The translations under genes were made by a program, and so were the position numbers. Below are positions 35,430 to 47,165 of a DNA stretch of 64,000 nucleotides, piece after piece. The DNA comes from Vicia villosa (Eukaryota; Streptophyta; Magnoliopsida; Fabales; Fabaceae): the NCBI RefSeq assembly GCF_029867415.1, contig NC_081181.1, forward strand, positions 125,245,042-125,309,041, in the 5' to 3' direction. Position 1 is the first letter of the stretch; each line of letters starts with the position of its first letter. The notes below the pieces were generated by a model that was not told the origin of the DNA, did not search any database, and saw only the letters and a program-made list of their open reading frames with translations.

Positions 35430-36190
35430 CATGGTAAAATGAATTATTGAAAAATAATAATAGAAAAAAACATTAGTTAACTTCAGGGACTAATCCTTTG
35501 ATCCGATATTGTAGTAGATGATTAAATTTTCTCAAAATATTTAACATTGATGTGTGGTTAGGATTTATTTTGAATAAAAAATCTACGATTAAGTTGAAAG
35601 AGATCTTTATCATATCATGCAAGTATTCTTCAATATAACATCCATTTTTTTATAATTCATTTTTTTTTTAAAAAATCTATAAAAATTTGAACCTACGGAA
35701 AATTATAAGGTAAAATGAATGAGTGGAAAAAAAACTAAGAGAAAATAATAGGAAAAAATGGGATAATTACAGTGACTAATCCATCAAATCGATGAGAATT
35801 CTATTAGATGACAAAACATTCCAAAAAAATGAAAATTATTTCGTGGCTATGATTGAATGTGAACCTAAGAGCTCAGACTAAGGTGAAAGAGATCATTATC
35901 ATCTCAAATTTGTACCTATAAAAAATCTTAAAGTAAAATGAATGACTGGAAAAAAACCAAGAGAAAATAATAGAAAAAAACATGAGATAACTATAATGAC
36001 TAATCCCTCAGATCAATGGGAATTTTAAAAGATGACAAAACTTTCAAAAAAATGAACATTGTTTTGTGGTTATGACTGAATTCGAACCTAAGATCTCTTA
36101 ATATGGTGAAAGAGATCATTATCATCTTTTTTAAGTGCTCTTGAATATAACATTCATATTTTAATCCACTATTTTTCATAATTCATATTG
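35430..36190 (+). repeat. Three diverged copies of a ~240-300-bp unit
   Basis: Each copy runs through a GGTAAAATGAAT-like start, GAGAAAATAATAG(G)AAAAAA, GACTAATCC, and GTGAAAGAGATCATTATCATC. The copies begin near 35430, 35708 and 35930. Confidence 0.7.
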
Positions 36191-36315
36191 TTTTTTAAAT
36201 TATCATTAAAATGCGTACCTACAAAAATCATAATAAAAAATTAGCAAACAAAAATAAAATCAAAAAACATAAAAAATGTGAACCCAAATAATTAAGATAG
36301 TATATAATAGTAAAA

Positions 36316-36799
36316 CTAAGGGTCTGTTTGGTAAAAATAGCGGTTGACTGATAAGTTAGCTGATAGCTTATAGCTTATGACTGATGGCTGATGACTGATG
36401 ACTTATAGCTTATACCGGATGATTGAGACTGATAGCTTATAAGCTAATTGAAGTGTTTGGTAAAATTAACGGTTCAATTAACTTATAAATGTAAAATGAC
36501 ATAAAAGATATTTAATATATATTTATTTTATTTTAAATTAAAATAAATTATAAGGGTTAAAAATGGATTTTAATTAAAATAATAAGGATAAAAAAGGAAG
36601 AAAAATGATAAGCTATAAGACATAAGCTAAAACGCTATTTGAAATAGCGTCTAGAAAATAAGCTATAAGCTAGTAAAATAAGCTATAAGCTCGTGATGGA
36701 AAGACTATTACCAAACGGGTCTAAATTATCATATGAGCTTATAAGACATAAGACATAAGCTATAAGCTCAAAAACATGACTTACCAAACATAGCCTAAG
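36316..36799. mobile_element. hAT-type MITE, 484 bp, with a duplicated right end
   Basis: The left end is CTAAGGGTCTGTTTGGTAAA; the reverse complement of the right end is CTTAGGCTATGTTTGGTAAG. A second, better-matching right end lies inside at about 36709-36725 (ACCAAACGGGTCTA). The interior is rich in ATAAGCTATAAGC repeats. I saw no clear target duplication. Confidence 0.7.
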
Positions 36800-37317
36800 T
36801 AATTAATGATTATATAAAAATTATAATTTTATTATTAAATAAAATAAATAAAAGAGAATAATTAAAAAAGCATAATTTTTTAACATTGCAATGGGATTTA
36901 ATACATTAAAGAATGTTAAATGGGATATAAATTATAAAAAATTTATAACATATGTATTTGACAGTTTTTTTAAACAAAACTTAATTGATATTTATATTTA
37001 AATTAAATATATATTTATAATTTTTATTATTATTATTATTATTATTATTAGAGAATTAAAGACTTTTTGTATAAAAAATGAGAATTAGAATAATAAGATA
37101 TAATAGTGCTAATTGAATATATTATTATTATTATTATTATTATTATTAGAATTTTAAGATTAATAATTCTCATTAATAATTATCAATGTAAAATCAATTT
37201 TTTAAAAAGTATAATTAAGATCGATATTAGAGTGACATGTGTCAAATGTTGCCAATAGTTGTTATCATGATGACACATGGTTAGGGTTGCCATCATGACA
37301 ACCTTGCATTTATATAT

Positions 37318-37357
37318 AAGATAAGATAAGATAAGATAAGATAAGATAAGATAAGAC
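37318..37357 (+). repeat. (GATAA)n microsatellite
   Basis: About eight perfect GATAA units. Confidence 0.9.
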
Positions 37358-37489
37358 TAGTTGTGATTAGCAATCTAGGGATGTTACAATATTATTTACC
37401 AAAATTTTGTTTTGTTTTTGCTTTTATCGTTCCTTCTAACTATTAGACTTTTATATATTTTTTTCAATACCATGCACAATTTCTAGACA

Positions 37490-37985
37490 TGTTCTTGAAG
37501 ACTTTGGATGCCATGCACAATTTCTTCTCAGGTTTTAATTGTATTTGATCCATACAAGACCAGAGAAAACAAACAAAACAGTAGGCCATTTGTGAATTTT
37601 ATTTCTATCACAATTTCATTTGTCATTATTATTAATTATTGATTATTGAAGATTAATTATAATTATGTTATGACTTTGGATGGCATGTACAAACTTCAGG
37701 TTTCGATTGCATATGATCCAAGACTAGAGAAACCCAACAAGAATGTAGTTAGTCATTTGTGATTTTTATTTCTCTCACAATTTTATTAATTATTATTATT
37801 TTAATTATTAATAATTAATCATTAATCATCATTATATATTATTCCACTGAAGAAATTTTCTGTATTCATTCTTAAAATGTTTGGATGACTTGGGATGACA
37901 TGAACAAATTTCTTCTCCAATTTTAGTTTCATTTGATCCACGAGAAAACCAACAAAAGAGATAGGTTGCTATTTATATTTTTCTA
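37490..37985 (+). repeat. Three diverged copies of a ~190-200-bp unit
   Basis: Units near 37490, 37670 and 37890 share a TTGGATG-CATG-ACAAATTTCTTCTC start, CATTTGATCCA and an ACCAACAA phrase, followed by ATT-rich DNA. Confidence 0.7.
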
Positions 37986-38228
37986 TTAATTATTTAATTA
38001 ATTAATTAATGTATTTATGTATACTAAATTATAATCTTATAATATCTTACAAAAAATTTCGTCAAATATTTTTCTATTAATTAATAATTTAATTAAAATA
38101 ATAGATAAAATTTTAGCATAAATTGTGTTGAAGAAATTATAATATTAAATATAGTTAGTTCCGAGATGAATTGGTGTTGTCCCGTATAATTTTTTTATTT
38201 CTTTTATAATTCTTCTTGTTGCTAATTC

Positions 38229-38232
<4 letters not shown>

Positions 38233-38319
<87 letters not shown>
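38233..38319 (+). repeat. (AT)n microsatellite
   Basis: An uninterrupted run of about 43 AT units. Confidence 0.95.
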
Positions 38320-38323
<4 letters not shown>

Positions 38324-39111
38324 ATTACTAATACTACTTATTAATGTGTACTAATTTTTTTTCTTTCAAATAAGAGACATTGAAAAATCATAAAATATTT
38401 TTTTATGATTCCTATTTAAAAAATATTTAGAAAAGAGTATGAAATTCACTATTATTGTTTCAATCTTTATTATTTTGATTCCTATTTTTTATTTGTTATT
38501 TTATTATTGTTTGTTAATTTTTAGTTATGTTTTTTTTATAGGTACAAATTTTGAAAGATTATATTCTGATAAAATATTTTTAGAAATTTCGGTCATGAAA
38601 GATGCTAGATTATAATATTTATATATTTTATTGTTTTTTATGATTTTTTATTTTTTATTATTCAATATTGTATTATTTTAGTTTCAAACATTAATAGATA
38701 TTGGACCATTACACAATAATTGTTATAAAAAATATAATAATGTGCCAAATTGTCTTTATTTGATTTATATAAATTTTTTAATTATATTAACGATGTTACA
38801 TGATTTGTATGGGATTACAAATTAAATAATTTTAAAGTAATTTTTTTTCTAATCTTCCATATTTCTAATTAAAATAATTAATAACAAAAATCATAATGTG
38901 GTGGTAATGCTCATCAACTGATTTTGTATTAATTTATTGTTTCTACCACTACATACATACAAGGACACTATTTTTCACATTTTATAAATTTTATTATTAT
39001 TCTACTTTTTATTGTTGTTAAGAATATAATTGATTTTTTTAATAAAATTTAACTATTAAATTAATATGTATCGATAATACTTACCCGTGCATTGCACGGG
39101 TAGACGGCTAG

Positions 39112-39828
39112 TAAATTATTATTAATATAAAGGGATGGATATTTATGGTTGTTGGTGGATATGTGGCAGCCTTTGAACCAAGAAGGCGACATGAAGATTG
39201 TACTTAAAAAATTCAAAGCGTGTGAATTTCACACTAACTTCTAGGAACAATTCTCCCCCACCAATTATAGTACATTGGATGCAATTGAGATTAATGAAAA
39301 ATTCATTTCTGGATACTTTGAATTCCTTAATGTGAATTCCACAAACACACTAAGCATCTCTTTTGATAATAGTTTACAAAAAATGTTTCCCACACTTTAT
39401 TCATGCATTAATAAAGTAAATGGTGATTTTAAAATAATTGAAATGGTAAAAATTGGGTGTGTGTGTATCTATTTTTGTGTGTCTTTTATGTTTCCAAGTG
39501 TCTCTATTTATAGACAAATTGATGTCACTTGGTTAAGAGGAACACCCTTTTAATATAATTCTACAATAATAGCAGGAAGAGTATATATTTATAACGTTAA
39601 GTTATTCTCATAAGAAAGGCAATGGTGCGAGTTCAACTCTTGTGCTAGTTCACTTTGAATTTAATTTTGTTACTGTTAGCAAAACCACAATTTAAATTTA
39701 TTCAAAAATTGCCTCTTACTAGTATCAAATTTAGGATCGTTACAATGAAATAGACTTGCTTTAGCACCAGGCCATTCAACCATTAATTAAAAATATTGCT
39801 TTCAATTAATAGATATTTAAAGTTCCAA
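39112..39828. other. Intergenic, nothing recognised
   Basis: The frame 39275-39553 shows no family features. Confidence 0.35.
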
Positions 39829-40638
39829 ATAATATTTTAGAAATATCTAACATAAAGCATGCTCAATTATTATTAAACCGGTCATGTTAAGCCTAATGAG
39901 ACGTCGTACCCTTGGCTATTTAGTTATTTAATCGCTATCCATTAGACGTGCCCCTCCCTCAATTTTTTAGTTATTTAATCATTACCCTCATTAAACACTT
40001 TTAACCATGCAAAAAATATGTTAAATCTAAAATTTAGTTTCAAAATTTAAAGTATAAATGTCAACCTTTCAAATCTCTGACTCCTCATTCAAAGACAAGG
40101 GTCTTATTGTTCATGTTCTCAAAGACAATTATCTCTCCAAATTTCAAGACATGCAATTAGTATAAAAAATGGTTGAAAGAAGTAGAAAATTTAAAGATGA
40201 GATCATTTTGAAATTCAATAGGAAGTATCCACGATAATATTTTAGAAATATCTAACATAAAGCATGCTCAATTATTATTAAACCGGTCATGTTAAGCCTA
40301 ATGAGACGTCGTACCCTTGGCTATTTAGTTATTTAATCGCTATCCATTAGACGTGCCCCTCCCTCAATTTTTTAGTTATTTAATCATTACCCTCATTAAA
40401 CACTTTTAACCATGCAAAAAATATGTTAAATCTAAAATTTAGTTTCAAAATTTAAAGTATAAATGTCAACCTTTCAAATCTCTGACTCCTCATTCAAAGA
40501 CAAGGGTCTTATTGTTCATGTTCTCAAAGACAATTATCTCTCCAAATTTCAAGACATGCAATTAGTATAAAAAATGGTTGAAAGAAGTAGAAAATTTAAA
40601 GATGAGATCATTTTGAAATTCAATAGGAAGTATCCACG
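39829..40638 (+). repeat. Exact 405-bp tandem duplication
   Basis: 39829-40233 and 40234-40638 appear identical base for base on reading. They start ATAATATTTTAG and end GAAGTATCCACG. No coding frame is shared. It is either a very recent duplication or an assembly artefact. Confidence 0.95.
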
Positions 40639-40650
40639 ATAAGCTTCAAA

Positions 40651-41445
40651 TGTGTTGTGAAAAATAATGCCAAGAATAAAGTATAAATTGATTTTCAAAT
40701 ACCAAGAAACCTTGCAGATGTAAAGAAGACAATGAAATTGGTTATAAACTGTTATTCTTTATTTTCTCTTTGAAACAATATTACAAGTGTTACAGAATAT
40801 ACAAATAACTTCTCTAACCCTAATTAGGATTTGAGTTGTGCAATGATAGAAACTAGTATGCTATTTATAAGAAAACTAACACACTAAATTAACGGGATTT
40901 TACACACAGGTTCATTACACAATCTAACTTAGGAAACAAACTAATTAACTTAAACAATTGGGTTTAATATATAGGCCAAATTCAACATGCTAATAGACCT
41001 AGCATACTTTGACTTCGACTACACCATTGCAGGGCTTCGACTATATCATGAGAACAAACTTCGACAACATGTTAAAATCCTGTCAAATTGTCGAATCAAA
41101 AAGTTACCCTTCGACCATACTAGAGTTCAATCCAATATATCACAAATCTCCACCTTGCAAGAAACTCTAAAATCAATGGAACAAACTAGCTTTCTTCATA
41201 CAACTTTATTAATTGCATACACTGGAAAAACTTGAAACTTGGCATTGTCTTGGTGATCATACCAGCAACATTGTGATCTATCAAAAACTTCAGCATTTGC
41301 ACTTCCCCACGCTCGATTACCTCTTTGACAAAATGCAGCCTCACATTGATGTGTTTGGTTTGCTCATGATAGGCTAAATTCTTCGACATGTGTATGTGCT
41401 TGGTAACCATAAACTAAGTTAGTAACACTCTCACTTACTCACACC
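40651..41445 (-). mobile_element. 3' end of a Ty1/copia element (RNase H end, PPT, LTR)
   Basis: On the minus strand, 41445-41186 encodes the end of a copia RNase H domain: KNLAYHEQTKHINVRLHF, then ERGEVQ, then MITKTMPSFKF. About 40 bases on comes AAGGTGGAGATT, a typical copia polypurine tract. The LTR then runs from TGTGATATATTGG (41144) to the CA end at 40651, about 494 bp. The rest of the element and its 5' LTR are missing. It abuts the 405-bp duplication. Confidence 0.7.
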
Positions 41446-42412
41446 TCAACAAAAGTTTCTCCATCATCGCCACCCTCATTCAAAGCCACCCTCACTTAAT
41501 GCATCACGATTAACCAACCATCACGACGTCACTACAAACATCACTGCCATCACCACCAAACTCACGATGTTTGAAAAATTAGATTTCCTTTTGAAATATA
41601 ACCAAATAAAAAACAATTTGTAAGCTAGGTTTTATTTTCAATCTCTTCTCAATGTACTCAAATAACATCCTCATTGTGATTGTTTGAAAGGTATAATACA
41701 CTCTCACTTGTTAACCTCATTGTTAGTGTTCTATTAGGATTTGATTTCTTTCACTAATGTATTTATTTTATTATATTTCCATAGCCACATCTTGCAATTA
41801 GCATCATATACTTCATTCCTCGGTTGGAAGAATGTAAGGAGGTGAGCTTTATAGAGTATGCAAAGAGACACATAAGAAGTTTGGCACGGGAACGATCCTG
41901 TAAGTTTTTTTTTCTTTGTTTCAGTTTTGTATGATTAAGTGCTTGTTGAGTGAGAGTGAGTGTTTATGTTTTATATGATTAAAACTTTCTTAAGTCCATG
42001 ATTTAGTGTGTGTGAAAATTGTATGCTTAATTATGATTAGTTATGTGTGTTTGAAATAGTTATGCATGATTAAATGTATAACTGATTATGCACGTGTACA
42101 AACTTGTTTATGCTTGTTCTTTACATCCTTTGATATTGCAACAGCCATCACAAGAACTAATATCTTTTATTTATTGGTTAAAATTGTGCCTCAGAAGAAC
42201 TTGAAAGATAAACCGGTTGCTTCAATGCCAAGAAGACCAATGCCTATTGGACGACCTGTTGATAGAATTTCTAATAGGTATATGTCACCTCGTCATGCAC
42301 AATAAGCAAGAGATACTGATCTCATAAAACATCATAGTAAAATTTGTTTAGTAATTGTTTTTCCTTCTTGATTCATTTATTATGAATAAATATTGTTGTC
42401 TTGCTGATATGA

Positions 42413-42413
<1 letters not shown>
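41446..42413. other. Intergenic with a possible coding fragment
   Basis: About 42185-42305 (+) reads VPQKNLKDKPVASMPRRPMP and onwards, an exon-like basic and proline-rich stretch ending in a stop. About 41825-41900 is also coding-like. I do not recognise either and cannot join them; they may be relics of a gene. Confidence 0.3.
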
Positions 42414-42460
<47 letters not shown>

Positions 42461-42465
42461 TCTCT

Positions 42466-42523
<58 letters not shown>
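42414..42523 (+). repeat. Compound (TC)n(AT)n microsatellite
   Basis: A CT run with one CCC interruption passes directly into an AT run. The long frames on both strands here are microsatellite artefacts. Confidence 0.95.
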
Positions 42524-42525
<2 letters not shown>

Positions 42526-43420
42526 CGTTTAGGAAAGTCAAAATTGAAGTTTGAAATAAGATCATACCAAGAGGTGGATGAGAGCAAGATAATACACATC
42601 AATAAAAACGATCAACACTTGATTATTTTTAAGGACATCACAAAGAGGTAATTTTATGTAAATGTTTGGCTAAGTTGTGGTCTTTTGATGACTATGGAAA
42701 ATGACACAGTAATATAGTTTTAATTTTTTTTGTCTGAAAGTACATGTCTTTTGTTTGTTTTTATCTTTATGTTTCTATTTGATTCATGACAATGTTGAGC
42801 AATTTCATACGAGAGATTTTGATGTTAATGTTTAACTTGCTATCTCTGATTTATTCTTTTGATGTTTTAGGAGGTGAAGTAATTCAAAGACTGAAGAAAT
42901 TGGTGGATTTAGACATTGGAGATAATTTAATATTTGTATTGGTCGTGGTGTAGCATTATATTTTATTAAAGGTGGATTCTTATCTACCCAACTCAAAAAG
43001 TTGGGTAAGGTTACTTCCTTTGTAAAATGCTTTGAAAACAACAAACATTTATAGTATTTTAATAAATAATTAAATGTGTTAAATGAGATGGAATCGTGTG
43101 ATTGGTTGAATGTACACTACCAAACTTTTTGTAATGGGTAGAGAAGTTGTCCCCTAATTAAATTTGTGATTTGTATTATTTAGAAATTTTTTATGGTAAG
43201 GCATTATTTTATTTTTTATGTTGTTTGATTTTGTATTTGGATGATTTTAGTATTCAATTTCTTTGAAAAGTGTAATAAATGGGTTTAATTCTGAATGATT
43301 AAATTATTTTTTTATAATAAAATTAAATCAGTTGTTTATTCACAATTTATAAAAATAAAAAACAAAGTTGATTGTGTTTAAAGCATGGAATACTTATGGC
43401 CCAATAACAAAAAAAAGGAT
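42524..43420. other. Intergenic, nothing firm
   Basis: A short inverted repeat (TACCCAACTCAAAAAGTTGGGTA) lies near 42975-43000. No gene is recognised. Confidence 0.35.
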
Positions 43421-43429
43421 TAGTTTTCC

Positions 43430-46400
43430 ACCCTCATGGGTGCTCCGGTGCTCCCCCACCACCGTGAAAAATCACAACTGTCCTTAGTATCCTGAGATGC
43501 ATATTCGGACACACATTTTTTATACATCCTCAACGAAAATTAATGAGGCACTTTATTTTGTTAAAAATGTAGTCCCAGATGCATCTCCGTATCAACCTTT
43601 AATATTCTGGAGATGCATCTCTAGAATATGCGTTGTTAGTTCAAATCAGAAACAACCAGGAACAATGGCAGAATAATGGACAAACAACAAAAGTTAACAT
43701 CTAAATAAACATTACACATATAAATGTTAACTGTAGCATCAATTTTACATTACATTTTATTACAAACAGGTGGTTCAGGACGTTGTAACATCCTTATAAT
43801 ATTTTTGATCGATCTTGCAATTGTCACATCCACTTCAATCGGATCCTTTGTTGAGTAATCGTAAAATGTACTCCACATAACCTTTAAATCTTCATTCTTC
43901 TTCAGCTCAAGTATGCTGAACTACATCTTTCCTTTGTTGTTTCAACTTCATAACATATGGTTGGTTCTTTCACATCTCATTGTTACAAATGCTTGTCTTC
44001 TATCCGAACCACTGTTTGACCTTCTGATAACAACGCCAAACCCCAATTTCACAGCCTCCATGTGGACACATTGTAGCATATGTTCGCGAAGAACATACTA
44101 TTATTTATTGGTAAATTATGCACGAACATCTACTTCGACAACAATCGATCGATCACCCGGTTTAACATCATCTAATTTAACATCATCATTCACTTCATCC
44201 AGTTTAAAATCATGCTTCACTTTGTCCGATTTCACATCTATCATAACAATAACTTTGGGTAACATATCTGGGGGACTATATCTAATACCAACAATAGCAA
44301 AAAACAACCTTAAACTCAAACTATCAGGCAAATCCAAAGATATATATTTAGAACAAATGAATGAAGTTCATACATGCATATATGTACTCAACGTTCATTT
44401 TTTCAGTTCAAAAAATATATTAATGCAAAGAGTGAATGATGAAGTGAGTGAAATTTACTTGCAATTCTATCTTCTTTAGCTCCATTTGATGTAATAGAAT
44501 ACAAGAATGATGTTTTAATGTTGAAAAGTTGATTGAGAGGATGAGAGAAATTTTTTTAAGGTGAGAGTGAAGTTTACTTTTAAAATAAAGAAGAAGATCA
44601 TGCAAGGTTAGGGGTGTGCATGGATCAATAACCAAACCAATTTGAACCATATATATAGTTTGGTTTGGATCTTAAAACTATTTCATTAAAACCAGTTTAT
44701 TTTTTAAAAATCGGTTTATATGTGGGTCGGTTTGGTTCTAAACCGGTTTTTTAAAAAACCAGTTTTGAAAAAAAAAACGGTTTTAAACCGGTTCTCTCAA
44801 AACCAGTTTTTTATTTTCTTAAAAAAAACAATTTTAAAACCAGTTTTATAAAAAAACCAATTTTTAATACAAGAAAAACTCTTAAAATTTTGGCTAAGAA
44901 TGTGTTGATCTAAAGAGACATGAGCTACTGCCAAAGAGGAATGAAAATGTCTTGAAACTTTAACTTTAGTATAAAAAATCATAGGTCTTGAGTTAACTGC
45001 TATGTGAATGACATTTCTGATTTCTGGATGAGCTTTATATCATATTTTGTGAGACATAAATAATAAATAATGACACCTACTCAAAGAAAAATGTTATAAT
45101 AGATGGTGATGTGTTTATTAATGGAACAATGTCATATACAACAATTATCACAATTACATTCCCAGTTCCACAAGATGCATAGTAGTAGAAAAAAATAAAG
45201 AGAAAAAATTCACAAACTTGTCCCTTGTTCCAATGATCTGCATAAGAGAAAGAAAACAAAAAACATTATCTGTTGTGAACAACAGAACTTTTCATTATCA
45301 CTTCTTTTTTCAGTTGGAGAAACAAATAAATACTATATCATGCTCTTGAAATCAAATCATAATACATAATCAACCCTCATTCAATCGTTCTTCCTTCAAA
45401 GAAAATTCAGACACGTGATGAAATTCATAACCGCCAACAATGTAGTGGGGTGATACGTGTCATAATGCAGAAAACACAACTGACAATAAACTCTTTGTAC
45501 AAACACTTTACTTTTTCTCATTCAATCAAATAAGAAGAAGAATGATAAGAAACAACAAAAACCAGAACTAGAAATGAACAAGTCTCATTTGCCATGATCT
45601 TTTAGCAATAGGAAGAGTAGCCACTAAACAGAGGAAGAGTAGTGCTAAGAATACTTTTATTTTGAACATAACCATTCTATTGACCCAACAGTTAATTCAA
45701 GGTTTAAGTAAAACATTCACCTAAGTATGGTCAACTTGTGGCTACCTCATCATAAATAAATGGCTACATTAGTAATAATAACATCCCTTCCAAATGACAG
45801 ACAGGTACCCATTACAAAAAAGTAAATTATGAAGCTACAAATGAAAACTGCAAAAACTAGTACATAAACCAATAGAGGTGTCATATGTTTTTTAAAAAAC
45901 TCAATGCCAAGAAGATAATTATCTCACTTGTAGAAGAATACTCTATATATCTTATTAACCATGTCATTCATGCTTTCTTTTGCATCCTCCAAGTCGAAAA
46001 ATTGAGAAACAATATTCACACAGAATCAATGTGTTAGTATTTTAAGATTGCAATCATACATCTTGACACAATATTCACACCAAGTTCAAGCAAAATTCAG
46101 AAACAAGCATGAATCGTGAAAGAAAAAGGTTCAGATGAAACTAAAAAGCTTCAAAGTAGAAATTTACTTATTGAAACACAGAAGAGAGCTTGAAGGTATT
46201 GTTGAAGGACAATTTCGTTGGATTCAAAGAACGATTTCGTCAATTATTCGGCTAATTTAATAAACCCATAATTTTGATTTGGACGATTTCGTTGAGTTTG
46301 AAGAAAGATTTCGTCGATTTCGTTGGATTTGGGATTAGGGTTTTGGATTTTGTTCTATATCGTTCACGGCTGGGAGAAGGGAGAAAGAGACAGAGTGTGA

Positions 46401-46890
46401 ATGTGGTAACCGATAAGCTAAACCGGTTTACAATCTGGGTACCAGTTTTTTTTAATTTTATTAAATGGACCACTAGTTTTAAAATATAGAAGTGGGTTGG
46501 GTTTTAAAATTTAGATTAATTTGGATAGTAATTTGGTTTGTGGTTATTGGTTTTATTGCACACCCCTATGCAAGGTGGTGTTTTATCCAATTTATCGCTT
46601 GGTATTTTCATATATGCATATCCAAAAACACCATTAGATTATTAATTAAACCAACTTAGTGAATAAAAATACCATAATTGACTATAGAAAGTATTTCGGA
46701 TATGCATTTTTAATACAGTCTAAATAAATACAGAGATGTATCTCCTGACCATATTTTAAAAAAAGGAGTAGATATCAGAAAGATAAATTGATGTGATTTT
46801 AGTTGCGTCTGGAGATACATATTAGACACGTTAAGTGTATTTTGAGATTTCTAGAGATGTGTGGCACAACTATAGGATGGAGAGAGCATT
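43430..46890 (-). mobile_element. Deleted Mutator-like element (MULE), split by a hAT-like insertion
   Basis: 43780-44450 is related to the MULE at 53.4-58.3 kb. 43780-43920 matches 53640-53770 (both contain CTTCAGCTCAA), and 43965-44100 matches 57400-57545 (ACAAATGC-TGTCTTCTATC and GAGCATATGTTC-like phrases). In this copy the two pieces are directly joined, so the whole transposase body is missing. Ends carry GAGATGCATCTCC-like palindromes (43560-43650 and about 46800-46870). The hAT-like element at 44609-46568 interrupts it. Outer limits are approximate. Confidence 0.5.
44609..46568. mobile_element. hAT-like non-autonomous element, 1960 bp, perfect 8-bp target duplication
   Basis: Ends are TAGGGGTGTGCA and its inverse TGCACACCCCTA. 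TGCAAGGT flanks both sides (44601-44608 and 46569-46576). An 8-bp duplication is diagnostic of the hAT superfamily. Subterminal regions are full of AACCGGTTT-like motifs (44640-44860 and 46420-46560). No transposase frame is present. The middle, about 44900-46250, is unrelated in style and may be captured DNA, but I recognise no gene in it. It is inserted in the deleted MULE. Confidence 0.85.
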
Positions 46891-46959
46891 CCAAAAAAAA
46901 AACCAGTGTTTTGGGCTTAAATATTTAACAAATTCAAATAAAAAAAGAGAATTTCTTTG

Positions 46960-47165
46960 TAGACCCCCCTATGGGGAGAACCTCCAGCGAAAAACCAAAA
47001 ATACCCTAATTTCGGAAATGCATTTCCGAAGTAATTTTTTTTTCAAAATTTTTCCAGAATTCAGAAATGCACTTCCGAAAATATCAAATTGGAGTGTTTT
47101 CAGAGATGCATTTCTGAAAACACTCATTTTTGGGGTTTCAGAACTATACTTCCGAAAAAAGACAT
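46960..47165. repeat. Cluster of GGAAATGCATTTCCG-like palindromes
   Basis: Four related imperfect palindromes lie at about 47014-47029, 47060-47075, 47101-47117 and 47139-47156. They resemble the subterminal motifs of the MULEs here and probably mark another MULE end. Confidence 0.5.

Larger units (their letters stand above)
35009..39111. mobile_element. 4.1-kb segment bounded by outward-facing Helitron-like ends
   Basis: The right end has the hairpin ACCCGTGC-ATT-GCACGGGT (39083-39101), six bases, then CTAG followed by T (39108-39112), as at a Helitron 3' end. The left end is the same structure inverted: A, CTAG (35009-35012), and a weaker hairpin (35019-35037). The two ends match over 33 bp with about 8 mismatches. 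The interior has no Rep/helicase frame. It contains diverged tandem repeats, a hAT-type MITE and microsatellites. It could be two converged Helitrons or one element with inverted ends. Confidence 0.55.

Noticed and set aside
42348..42651. Open frames on both strands near 42.4-42.6 kb
   Set aside because: They consist of Ser-Leu, Arg-Glu and Ile-Tyr repeats produced by the TC/AT microsatellite.
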